Assembly: GCA_921293015.1 (NCBI GenBank)
Contig: OV121098.1
Coordinates: 16,020,161 to 16,084,160 of the forward strand
DNA length: 64,000 nt
Reading direction: 5' to 3'
Source of the DNA: Phorcus lineatus
Taxonomy: Eukaryota > Mollusca > Gastropoda > Trochida > Trochidae
Positions 23,700-35,572 of this stretch are shown one piece after another (within the stretch, counting starts at the first letter, position 1; each line of letters opens with the position of its first letter). The position numbers and the translations under genes were made by a program. The notes under the pieces were generated by a model. It was given only the letters and a program-made list of their open reading frames with translations. It ran no database searches and had not been told where the DNA came from.

Positions 23700-25890
23700 C
23701 TTTGGGGGAATATATTCAAATAAATGTATCACACGTTCATGATGTGTCATCATAAACAAGCGACACCATTGATTATTGTTTTTATTTTCCTTGAAGAAAT
23801 ATAATAGGAAAAGAACCAATATTTTTTTAACAATGCATGGCTAGCATTTCAATCAATAAAAATCCGGGAATAATCGTAAATAATTAATTTAATTTAAGAT
23901 GATGTAAGATGACTACATCAGGACCGTATAGAAAATGGTCTTCGTTATTTTGCATAGAATTTTTGTGATGTCTTTGCAATCTTCAAAACTGAACCGGGGA
24001 GAGAAAACTTCAAATTGTTAATAATAATAATAATTGGTTATTAAATGGCTATCGTACTGATATTAATATGCATGCAATGGTAAAAATAACCATAAACTCA
24101 AAATAAATATTTAAGAAGCATGTCCAGATCATAATTTGACCATGAGATTACTTATAATAGGAGCTTCTTTCCATTGAAATTGATTGTTTAAGCAATGGTA
24201 TAGCTTTCTGTGGAATATTGACACTAAAAATTGACACTCGTACTTGAGTTATTTGCATACGAACACTATTTGGGGGAGAAATAATAGGTTTTTAAGGTTG
24301 CATTACACTTTGTTTTAATAATTTTATCAAAAATGGTTATTTCACGAATGCCTCGCTTTATAACTTTTAATTTGTTCAAACGAATGACTTGTCCCTATCT
24401 TGTTCAGGGGAAGAAACTCACTTCGTGTCTGACACACATATTTAATTATGCAGATAAAGGTCAATCAAGTCCTCTGGTGAGTTATTTTTGTAATCAGGAA
24501 AATTAGGATCCACTGCACTACAAGAAGTAGAACATTGTTTTATTACCCATGTGGTTAAACATAAGCAGTGACGTATGTTCCATAAGTGCACATGTGAACA
24601 TAACACTATTGCCATGCAACGATTGTTTCAGTCCATATTTAGTCGTCTGCGATTTCATAAATCCATCGTTCGTGACGTCACTAGGTTGTTGTAAATGGTA
24701 AAAATTGTGGAATCTATCAAAATGTATCGTTTTAATCCTTCTATCATTAAAGACCAAGGCTATTACCTACCATCAATCTATCACCATTTGATTAAAACCA
24801 TTCATCAGTAACTTACTCTGACCTGTCCATCTGGCTTCCTCTCATGCATTAAATGAACAACAACAACAACCAATCACCATGTACATAAACCTTATGAACT
24901 GCATAAACTTCATTATTCCTCTTTCCTTAAATCTGCTCAGTTGTACAAACCCACTTCCATTTGTGTATATATTCACTCTCAAATTGTTTGAACACAGTGT
25001 TGAGTATTCATCTGACCAGCATCTAAATGCTTCATAGGTTCATATAATGCTTATTTGTATATGTACCCATGTGTCCTTCTTGCGTTCTTTCAAAAGGGAA
25101 AGAAGAATCTTTTATCGCCGTTAACTTTTGTGAAACCATAAAATCTAAAATTAAATGATTCAGGCAAGAGCAACCTACAGAAAAAGAGATATGTAAATTA
25201 TGTAAAGATGAAATTGCATGTCCCTGTCAAAATGATTTAGTTGAAGAAAACCTGAAAATTCTAAACTACATGGTCACATATGTTGAGGATTCACTTCTTT
25301 TTTTTACAAAATATGTTATTTCAAAATTAATTATTGGTAGCATAAAATGTTACTTTAATAAAAAGAAATCTTCTCTCAAAAAGTTAATGTTATCCGATGC
25401 GAGTATCAAAATTTGAACTCACTGATTGTGAAGGACTTGTATCCACAAGATATATCCATTCACAGGAAACACTTTTACAGTCATACTAAAGCTATTTCTT
25501 CGCTAAACACGTCAATCAATAATGCGTTTTTAGCATTTCATAGCTCATTTACGCTCGTCGATTCCATTTAGAAATACATGAAAACCTGTTGGTCGACTGG
25601 CTACAATAATCATTTCTATTATTCTGTTATTTTCTCCATTAGGTGGTTGGAGATTGCAAATCAGCTAGTTTCTACATGATTGATGCCTCATTTAGTTCAT
25701 CATGATGTTGGAAGGGCTATTCAGACGAAATCATACTTGTGTTAGGGTACTCTAATATAGGACATGCATATATATAATCTCTATGTAGACATTGACTTGG
25801 ATGAATCACGATTTAAGCTCTACATAATCAATTAATTTGAAGTTTATAGATAAGATATACATGTATATAAGTAAAGAAGTGAAGTGTTAG
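23700..25890. other. Non-coding stretch
   Basis: AT-rich sequence without a supportable gene. Short (ATA)n near 24023 and (CAA)n near 24857 are the only visible repeats. Confidence 0.4.
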
Positions 25891-25894
25891 TAAT

Positions 25895-26530
25895 ACTTTA
25901 AGTTTTTGTGATTGAGGGAGTGGAGTCAGAGAGTCACGGCCGAAACAAATAGATTTTTTAGTCTTCGATTCCCGCTTCGCCCTTGACATCACGGTCCACA
26001 TGTATTGTGCTCAGGTTTTAGCCTACTGCAGCGAGTGAGTGAGTCTAGGCCGAAACAAATAGAGCTTCGCCGTTGACATTACTTCTTCAGAAGCAAGAGG
26101 TCAAAAAAGCTTAAACATTTTCTTCAGCCTCAGCAGCTGATGGGGATTTTGATTGATAGACTTGGTGATCTTGTGTCTCATCATAAGGGCAACAAGGACC
26201 ACTCCCTAAAACCTATTTCAATCTTCTTCTGAAGAGGGGAGTAGGCCTAGAAAGCTGAAACCTTGTATACAGACTCCTCAGCTAATGAGGATTCTAATTT
26301 ATTTTTAGAACCCTAGAGACAACGCCCAAAATATGTCCATCCTCTTTTCCACAACTGAAATGCTTAGAAAAGCTGAATATTTTTGTACTGACTCATTAGT
26401 TCATGGGGATTATAAGTTATAGATATTTTTGCTCTGTGGCCCCCATTTGGTGTCCATTTGTAAAATAAATTATAGATAGCCTGATAAGCTACTGAGCTAG
26501 TGGTTCTATTTTTAGAAGCTGGAAGCTGGA
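25895..26530. repeat. Degenerate tandem repeat, period about 115-135 bp
   Basis: Two GGCCGAAACAAATAGA words (25940 and 26050) start the region. Blocks pairing an AAAGCTGAA-type word with CTCAGCTGATGGGGATT, CTCAGCTAATGAGGATT and TTAGTTCATGGGGATTA then recur at about 26100, 26260 and 26370, with a weak fourth at about 26490. No open frame spans the repeats. The unit is not recognised. Confidence 0.5.
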
Positions 26531-29500
26531 AACGAATATTTCAAAAGCGTGACGTTGCGGCACAGGTCATCTTGGCGTTTTCGAAAATATACACGACTCG
26601 TTTTCTTACATTATTTGGCTTAGAACGTCTTAGAATGTACCTTTGATTACTAACTATAATCATTTTCCCAAATGTTCTGTGGACAAACGGAGGTAAAGGA
26701 ATTTCCCTGTCAAAGGTAACGCTGTCAGCCTTATTATAATATCTCTGAAATTTGAAACAAAGAATGCATCCAAAAAGAGGCTACCCTGCCGTGATCTCCC
26801 CTAACTCTTAGTTGCTAACTAAGACCATTCATCTGAGCAAAACACAGGGCTATGTGTGTTCAAACAAGTCCCTGTAACTAATGAATTTGACATCAGATGA
26901 AAATGAATTATGTTTACATCAAAGACGCTAGAATCACCAGTTTTTACATGACATCTAACTCTACTGGTATCGTTTGTGAAAGAAGATGCTTTCAAAAGCT
27001 TTTCGACGCCATTAAATCGGGCAGAAACAGTAAGGGTTCTATTTGCAAATAAATCGTTAAATGTTTCATTGAATCTTTTCATCTTGTTAACACATTTAAT
27101 TGGAAATTTTTTCAATCCATTCTGCAATATTTCATCACAACAGTAAACAACTCTTGTGTTACAAAATCATGGCCATTTGCACTGACGATTTCAGCGCATT
27201 TGTTTGATGTTCGGGTGACTTTGAGCTCTGTCAAATATATTCATGATATGCTGATCACAGGTAATAATAGCCATGTTCCTCGAATACGTGGAGTTACATA
27301 TATTAACCTTCCCTAAAAGCTAGCGTGTCAGATTTGTAGCTTATACCAAATGATTTTTTTGTCAGAATGAATAATTTAAGGGAATCGTTTTAATTTCCGA
27401 TTTGTGATTTTAAACGATACAGAATTCCTTCAAATGTTGATTGATAAATTGTTTTTATACATAACATTATCGTCAGAACCAATTAACCTATCGCCAGACG
27501 AGAATTAACCACGCCCCTTGAAGTCAAGGGAGTTAACTCTTGTTATGTCCGACAAACTGGCATTCAGAGTGATGTAACCGCTCTTTATGAAAAACCCATA
27601 AAAAGATCAATTGAAAGTCAAAGTATAGGTTTTGTAATCATTATTCTGATACATTTACAAGACATTTGTCGAAGGATAATTATTTTTGCATAGAAAAACG
27701 AATGCGGAAGTACCCTAGATGGGTAAGGAGGACATAAGGGGTCGTAACTATTTTTAGGCAAATATCGTGTTTTGTTCTCGGCTCACATCTCCGACTTTTC
27801 CTACATGTACATTGGTAAGATGTTGCCATTACTCGAATCTTGTGTAATTCTAAATAAGGAATATATAAACCCGTTGCCCTACAAGAAGTACATGTATACA
27901 TGTAACGATAATTAAAAAAGGGAGATGAATGTTCAGTCTTATAGAAACCTAAAAACCCCTAAATATGAGCATTAAAAATTTGAACACTTTCCTTTTGTTA
28001 ATTTCATTTACAAGTTGTTGGAATTTATCATTATGTATAAAAATGACTTAAAAACTTTTATTGTTTAATAGTTTGAAATTTAGTGTTATGACTTTATTTT
28101 CATTTCAGAGCTGATTTTACCATAGTTAAACATAATGTCTTTAACAACAAAAACTTCTCTTATTCTTTGACATACATGTATGTTGTGTTAAATAACAGAA
28201 ATGTTTTATAAAGTCTTAAAAACCATTGTCATTTATTAGCCAATATTCTGAATGGACACGATATCAATATTGAACGCTGTATCTTACAGCTAAATCAATT
28301 CACGGCAAGGCAACAAAATGCACATCAATATTTTTTTTAATTCTGTCAAATCCAATACCATTACAAGTTGCTGTGGACAGTTATAGATATCCTTTATTTT
28401 AAAAGTATTTCTTATAATTATTTGAATAGAGAGGAAAACCTACGTATAGCTGGGGCTAAATGTACTAATTATCTATTTTTTTAAATTTTTTAATTTTTAA
28501 AAAATAAATAAATTTATGTCAACGTACAAACAAAGATCAACGATTTTTTCTATATAGTAAAGTATATGGTTAAACAAAAGAAATTGATTTTAGAATTGAT
28601 GGAATAAATCATTATTTTAATTTTAAGTAAGAATATGGGCACAAGCTTGATTAGCCATTCTACATTGTGAACTATTAGCAAACTCAGACATTAAATTGAA
28701 AACATTTCATTGGATCTTAAGGAAATTATTTGCTTCATACTGTAGCAGGAAACATTTGTTAAAAATATTAAATATAGAATGCAAACTAACACTTTTGATA
28801 AGACTTATTTGAAATTTCAAAGTATCATTGGTCATTATTCCTAGAAACATGAAAATAAAACCAGGGATTTAAAATGTTTATTGGATTTCTCGAGATCCTT
28901 TAGTGGTCAGTCACGCAATATTTCTAACGAAATAGTATTTGCAAATCTGTGTAATATGTTTAATAATCTTGAAAAATATTACGAACATAGGCATAGTTAT
29001 GTCTGATAATCGTTTTAGGTGATAGCTCATTTAGCGCATATATATCTTTTTGATACTTTACTAGTATCTGGTGACATTTAAAAAAAACATTAATCCAGTT
29101 TCCAGTCAACATATTTTATTTCTTTCAACATCCTACATGTAGTTTCCCCTTTAGTAGAGACAGGTCGTGGGTATATCATTTTTGTGTTGAATCAAACACA
29201 CATAATAAATAGAATCCAAAATTATTTTTTTCCATTTCATTCAGAAAATATACAAACGGTAAATTCGTAAAACAAAGTAAAACGTGAATAGTTTGAAATC
29301 GGTAGCTAGGTTGAATGTTTTTAAACCGCAGTAGTTAATCATTATGCTTACGCCTTTGTTTCTTGCAAATAACGACATATTAAGTCAAATATAACTTTAT
29401 AAATGCAAAAACAGTTTTAGTTACCTACCATAGGTTTGTTCTTTTTATTTCACAAGTAACGTTTTCACGTCCATTTGCTCTGAGTGACACAGTCCTAACT

Positions 29501-30930
29501 TAAGATGCCACACGTTAGAATGTTAACCGTGGTATTAAGACAGTATTGAATAAATCTCTAGAAAACTTTTCGTGTTTGTATTGAATAATGTAACTGTGTA
29601 TGCAGCGGAAATCAAACAAGGAAGTAAATCACGTTTTGTTGTTCGTCGGACAACATGGCGTCTGATGTGATGCGCATAGCGGGCTGAATAAACGACGCTC
29701 TGTGAGTTTACATTTTTTCATTTACACATTTTAATCCTGTAAATTTGCTTCAAATGAATGAAGGGATGGAAAAACTGGAATCGTAAAACTCGAGTGAAGA
29801 GTCGAGAAAAAGCAACCATCAACAAAAATCTGAAGCAATAATTCCCAGTATGTGAAAAGCTTTGACTAGCCAAGCACTGAAATCAATTTACTCGAAGCTT
29901 TTAAACTGCAGACTTTTGCTACAGTACGCGCCACTCAATATTACTCCAATTTGTAAATTTTTATGTGTATATATATGTATATAATATATTTAACTGTCTC
30001 TATGTCACTGTTGTGAATTATGAGAAATAAAATTCTGTTCTGTTCTGTTCTGACAACTATTATTTAGCATATCATTCAATTAAATAAGTGTTAAGATGTT
30101 CGGATGTTTTAAAGAACATTCAATTGATAGATAAGCAATTGACTGCAAATGTTCTCAAACTTTGATGATTTGTTAAAAGTAACCAAGTCAGTTTATCAAT
30201 GTTAAATAAACTTAACCTGCACTTTGAAATTACATCTTAAGTGAACGTACCTGAATTAAGAGAAATAAAAGCCAAGAACAAACCCTTTTTAATTCTTTGT
30301 CTTACGTTTATGTAATGTTAAACTGGGTTAAACTTAGAAGTTTCTTGATACAATCGATAAAACAACGTTTTGTGTTATTGTCAACTTAATTTATGTTTGA
30401 ATATCATGTTTGTGTTTGTGTCTCGATGGCAACAAAAGTTGTTTAGTTTTATTTGACAACATAGGGAATTTAAAGAATCGTTTATACATGTATCGGCTGC
30501 ATAAATGTTCAATGTCATAAAAATATCTGGCTGAGTATCTGATCTGGGTCCTGCTCAAAAGTGGTCGAAGGTCGAAGGTCGAAGGTTCCTGATAATATGG
30601 AGTTCACAGATCAGTAACCAACAGAGGTTCGAACTGATTTCAATGAAATTGCACACACGCCTTGCCAGACATCGGGCTCTGTGATTCAAATATCACAAGA
30701 ACAGGATCGAAGCAATTCGAGAAAACATTTTGCGGCCTATTTCATAATAATTTTGCGAATATTTTACAAACATTTCTTCAAAGCAGAAACATTGCATCCT
30801 TCAAAATAAATTTGTAACATTGAAATTAAGCTTTCGAATTAATTTGTGTTTGATACGATGACACCATTGATGACGTTTGTATATGTTACCCAAATTCAAC
30901 AACTCGCTGCACGTCACTTTTGAAGTAAAT
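26531..30930. other. Long non-coding stretch
   Basis: No gene can be supported. Small items: an imperfect hairpin GAGAATTAACC...GGGAGTTAACTCTT (27500-27540), a (TTCTG)n run at about 30033-30052 after AGAAATAAAA (a common non-LTR or SINE 3' tail, so possibly the end of a decayed retroelement) and a triple GTCGAAG repeat at about 30565. Composition is AT-rich throughout. Confidence 0.4.
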
Positions 30931-30934
30931 GTTC

Positions 30935-31250
30935 CATATTTAACCCTCATGTACAGACAAATGTTGCCTATTTCATGTCATTTACAGAAGCACCAGACCT
31001 GATTTGTGCCAATGATCGATTTCTCCTGGGGCATATAGGAGATTTACACTCTAAACTGCCAAGGAAAGGCTGAACTAGGTTCTTGTTAGCAGTGAGGAAC
31101 TACAATGGAAGCCATAATGAGGAGTAGATTGACAATTAGATTTGATCAACCTTATCATCCTTCTGGAGCTAGAAATGGTGGAATGACTTTCGTGGGTCGT
31201 CAGTTTGATGAGTTCATGACGCTGAGATAAAATTCCAATAGAAAGATTGT
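30935..31250 (+). promoter_or_regulatory. Upstream conserved block of peptide-gene unit G1
   Basis: A block recurs 0.7 to several kb upstream of each leader exon in the array: here, and at about 34790-35050, 40805-41086, 53540-53935 and 58060-58400. Shared words include a GCCAAGGAAAGGCTGA / GTCAAGGGAAGGCTGA core, TTGTTAGCAGTGAGGA / TTGTGCGCAGAGAGGA, ACAATGGAAGCC and GAGGAGTAGATTG. It has no coding capacity in common between copies. It may be a distal control element or just conserved by duplication. Confidence 0.5.
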
Positions 31251-31513
31251 GAATACTTGTATTTTTAATCAGTATGATGAATATTAGTACACTCATTATT
31301 TCATTTGCAGAAAAAATATCTAGTTTTAGTGTTTTTCTATTTCTTTCCACTATCCAACATTTTGAACATAATATGATTATGTTCATTTATAAAATGTCGT
31401 TGTGTTTCATTTCAAGAGATTGTATAGAATTTCATACAATATACGAATAACATACAAACTACAAATATGAAATGTGTTTAAAAAAATATGCTAACCTCTA
31501 CTTAATATATTTC

Positions 31514-31665
<152 letters not shown>

Positions 31666-31837
31666 CCACCTTTACCAAATAATTTTATACCTTATATATA
31701 TAGAACTTTTTACCAAAAGTTTGCCAATATATTCAAACTATGATCGATTAACAAATGTAATTCATGAGCCGTATAAATGGCATTTACAATTTGGAATCAT
31801 GGAGAATATTGTCTCTGTTATTGATAAAAAAAACCTT

Positions 31838-32400
31838 CTTTATTGTGTATTAGCGACGTTTCGACATAGACACTAACGCCGTTGTCAGTCAAGTGATACA
31901 TAGTGGTAAAGTAGGTAGATTGTATACATAAATGATATAGTATGTAGTTTATCTTTTTTTAACAACATCTTGTTAATCTCATCTAATGGGATTACCTTAC
32001 TACCAAACTCGATGAGGAAACCTTGGTCATTATCGAGAAAAGACAGATGTCCTCTATTTATCATTGCATCAGCTGTTAGTTAAATGTTTTACTGTGAGGT
32101 TAATACATGTATACGTGGGCACCCAATTGTGAAATGTTAATTTAACAAAAATACCGTTATTATGGTTTCCAGAGATCTAGTAAAGAGTATGGAACCATGT
32201 TGCAGGCCTTTTTTTTAAACAGGGTGTTGTCTGACATAGTGCCAAATGATTATGGTGTCTATCTAAGGGAGTCAAAGTATTTAGCTCTTGGATTACAATG
32301 CGTAGTACTAATGAATGCGTTTGAGGAGGATGCTATCGCAACGAGCATTTATTTCAAAGTTATCTAAAAGTGCTAGATTTGGTCTCCATGCAGACTGTTT
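31838..32400 (-). mobile_element. Probable retroelement relic, partly repeated inverted at 38540-38665
   Basis: On the minus strand a TGACAACGGCGTTAG word is followed by GTCGAAACGTCGC, a style of sequence seen at the ends of some Penelope-like elements. Positions about 32030-32170 (TTTTACTGTGAGGTTAA, AACAAAAATACCGTTATTAT) match 38545-38665 in inverted orientation, so the segment is an interspersed repeat. No coding part is visible and the class is a guess. Confidence 0.35.
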
Positions 32401-32807
32401 ATGGCTGACTGTTTCTCTCTCTGTCTGTGTGTCCTGTTCATATATTTGATATATTATCATTTCATTATCAACATATTCGCTTTATCTATATTCTTTAAAC
32501 TCAGTTTCTTTCTGCTTCTGTACGAACTGAAATGAAAGGACAAAAAAGATATAAGCTTGACCTAATTGCTGATATATTGCAAAACAAAACATGAAACACA
32601 CATCATTTGTATATCGAGTTTTGAAGAAAACGTTAAATGAGAAAAATGGTAATATATAAAAATAACAAAACTACATCTACTATTTCACCATACTAAAAGT
32701 TGAAGTTGAAAATAAGGAGATTGATGTTGATATTTTTGTCTTTCTTGAGCAAGGTTTTGAGTCAATGAATTATTACCACCGTTTTCATTAAACACTTACC
32801 TAAGACT

Positions 32808-33788
32808 TCCTTGAACAAATGAAAAAATAAAAAAGCTGACTTCAAGGAAGTATTCAAAGTAAGTGGAATGAGTCACAGTTTCTTGCTGGGATAATAAACA
32901 AATTAGATTTGTAAAAAGTAAAGATTTGGCAATATAGCAATCACTCCTACTTTTGTGGATTATTGTTCTTATTCAAAAGCATGCATTTTTAGGTGAAATA
33001 TACTTGTTCAATCAAACAAATGATGAATGCATATTAAATATTAAAGTTCTTATATATTTACATAACCTCAGAACGCCGTTAATTGTAACATTCAACATCG
33101 CGATCGGATTCAATTAAAATTGCTGGTATTGCAATATGTTTTTGTTTTTTTCAAATGACTATCAGTATTAATCATTTATTTTATTTCTTAAAATATTGAT
33201 TTATTTTCTTTCATATTATTGAAAACAAGTTTGTAAAAGATAAAAAGAATGATTGATAAAACGAATCATTATGAATATCGGCAGCTTGAAATTTATATTT
33301 GTGGGCAAAAATAATCACAGAACACTATTCGAATTAGACGCTATTATAAACATAGGAAAAGTATCACCATTTCATGCACAGATGCTTCAAGAAACATATA
33401 ATAAATCCCATATTCTTTCTCTTAGAAAGTTTTTACTCGAGGTCAGAAACATCCATCAAGTTTAAATTAAAGTCTACTTTACTACTACTAACTTTAAGGT
33501 TGTTAAACTTTCGTTATTAAAGTTTTTTGAAAGGCATATGATTTGTGATTAAAGTCATACTTAAAGGTTTAAATAAAAGCCATACTTTAAGGTTAGTAAA
33601 CTTTCGTTTTAAGATTATTTTGAAAGGCATATGATTACGAAAGTCAGCTTACCCTTTATGACTATAAACCCTTAACACTTACACATACACACGAACCCTC
33701 TGATATGTTGACGGCTTTGCATTTTTACATCTTTCAGATAACTGAGCCTCGTCGAGGGAGTCCACGTCTTCGTATCAGAGCTGTTTAA
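32808..33788 (+). pseudogene. Peptide-gene unit G1: decayed exon 3 and intact-looking last exon
   Basis: The last exon (33738-33788) follows a CTTTCAG acceptor and reads ITEPRRGSPRLRIRAV then stop. That is the Arg-rich C-terminal peptide type of the array, with the RAV ending shared with B and C. About 880 bases upstream, as in unit A, 32836-32859 matches the end of exon 3 (GCTGACTTCAAGGAAGTATTCA, then AAAGTAAG). The preceding KR-site part is degenerate and contains a stop. No leader exon, TATA-like box or exon 2 was found. The unit is therefore most likely a dead copy, unless its 5' exons have diverged beyond recognition. Confidence 0.5.
33494..33645. repeat. Two-copy tandem repeat in unit G1 intron
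   Basis: TTAAACTTTCGTTATTAAAG and AGTAAACTTTCGTTTTAAG are each followed by TTTTGAAAGGCATATGATT. The two copies are about 97 bases apart. Confidence 0.7.
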
Positions 33789-33802
33789 TCAAATCAAGAC
33801 TA

Positions 33803-34198
33803 AAGATAATAATAACAATAATTAGGGTATTCATATAGCGCACATATCTACACCGAATGCATGCTCAAGGCGCTCCCTGCATTATTACCCTGGTCTAACC
33901 CAAGCTGCCGGTTACAGCGCTTAAAGGTCACCTCCAAAACAATCTACACCAGGTATCCAATTAGTATTGCTGGGTGAACAGAGGCACATTTTGAATAAAG
34001 TCTCTTGCCTAAGGAGACACCAAAAGCTTCTCAACTCGTGCCTCAGTGTGGGGCAGGGAATAACACTTGAACTCTCAGTTAATACAGCAATGATCGGGTA
34101 ACCCACCCATCCGGCGAGCCTCGCCAGTTGTTGCTGACCTTCACTTAAAGCGGCCAACTGAGCTACGCACAGGACCACGTGCCACCACCACAAAGATA
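33803..34198 (-). mobile_element. tRNA-derived SINE, family S2, with target duplication
   Basis: On the minus strand the head has TGCGTAGCTCAGTTGGCC (A box) and GAGTTCAAGTGTT (B box). A V-SINE-like body follows (TTAGGCAAGAGAC, TGTTCACCCAGCAATAC, GGATACCTGG), then the tail GCGCCTTGAGCATGC, GTGCGCTATATGAATA and an AAT-type run. AAAGATA flanks both sides (33803 and 34192). Sequence to the right (ATTCAATGATGCGTTG) resumes the 3' UTR homology with unit A (ATTCAATGATGTGTTG), so it was inserted into the 3' UTR region of unit G1. A partial relative is at 49290-49490. Confidence 0.8.
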
Positions 34199-34308
34199 TG
34201 ATATTCAATGATGCGTTGTTCTTGACAATAAATAAAATTGTCATGCAATTTTAGGTTTTGTAACTATTTCGTCAAATCATGAGAGAAACCATAACCCAAT
34301 TATGTATC

Positions 34309-34728
34309 CTCCTTTGGAGACTCTAAGAATATATTTTTTATACTTCAAATGTATGTATTGTTCGGCAATTTCTCCTAGCGGCACAATATTGCAACTTAAA
34401 ATACCTGGCAATATTTCAGCCAACGAAAATATCGAATGTATGAATAACAGTTTATTGTTGTACAGGAATTTGCAATGATGGAGTTGCTTAATGAGGTATA
34501 TGTGGTCTAGATCTGTGAAGAATACAAGGTGCAAGGTGCATATTCCAATACAGTTTAGCTTTTGGACAGCTTACGGTAATAACTAGGCGATTTGAAAGAT
34601 AACTTTTGAAACGGCATCGCTAATTGCACAACTAATTTTGATTCCATCCAATCAGGTTTCTACATTTCTAGAGAGACGTTCGTATTAAGACAGAAGACAG
34701 AAATTTATTACAGAGCTACATCTTTTGA
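34309..34728. mobile_element. MITE family M1, diverged copy
   Basis: Collinear with the M1 copy at 39494-39895: CCTAGCGGCACAATATTGCAAC, CTGGCAATATTTCAGCCAA, AAGTGCAAGGTGCATATTC-type words, ATTCCATCCAATCAGG and CGTATTAAGACAGA. The right terminal repeat (ATTTATTACAGAGCTAC) is kept; the left one is eroded. Confidence 0.7.
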
Positions 34729-35439
34729 GAGTGAATGCGATTAACCATGCCGAACATGTAAAACATATCATATTAGCCACTCGATCACTGACAAACGTGG
34801 TCGTAAATATCCCATTTACACAGGCGTTATACCTCTTCTTGGCTTATACACGAGCTGGACACTTACAACAGTAAAGGAAAATATGAAGGAATTTCTTCTT
34901 AGCAGACTGAATGAGGATCTACAATAGAACCTAATGATGAGTTGATTGATAATCAGACTTGATTAACCTTATCATCTGGGGATGAGCTTGAAATCAGAGA
35001 ACAAATTTCGTTAGTCTTTCGTTGGACATCATAAGATTGAGGCAAGCAATACTCGAACAATAATTCAATATCTTACGATTTTCAAGCAATCGAGAATCAA
35101 ACAAGCTTCACATCTGAAACATAATCTAATGATGTTAAGCCCATAGTTTAACGAGAAAGGTTGTTAATATGAAATATCTTTGTACATTCAGATATTTTTA
35201 TTACATGAGCTTTACAAAGTTTTTGATTTATTCAGTGACATTTAATGCCACCCAGACATAACGTATCCGTTGGCTTATTAGTACTACCTAAAGTTCACTA
35301 AAATGTCATGTGATTTTTATCAAAGTATCAAAAGGTCAGAGAATTGATCACGAAGAACGTTCATATACATTCATCGCCTTACTGCTTCTTTTCACATGCT
35401 AAACAATATGGTCACAGTCATGAACATATAATTTAACAC

Positions 35440-35572
35440 ATGAAGCCTAACTTCATAATGAATGTTTTACGTGGATACTGACAGATGGTAAAACTGAGTG
35501 ATGAACATGGAAATCGGTAAAATGTGAATAAAAGCAGAGCATGTGTATCATCAGACCACTGCCGTTCAAACC
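35440..35572 (+). promoter_or_regulatory. Proximal promoter, peptide-gene unit A
   Basis: The conserved block runs from CATGAAGCCTAACTTC and TTTTACGTGGATACTGACAG to AATAAAAGCAGAG. The TATA-like AATAAAAG starts at 35527, 46 bases before the ATG. That is the same distance as in units B and C. Confidence 0.55.

Noticed and set aside
33921-34244. 107-codon minus-strand open frame
   Set aside because: It lies almost wholly within the S2 SINE and its target site.
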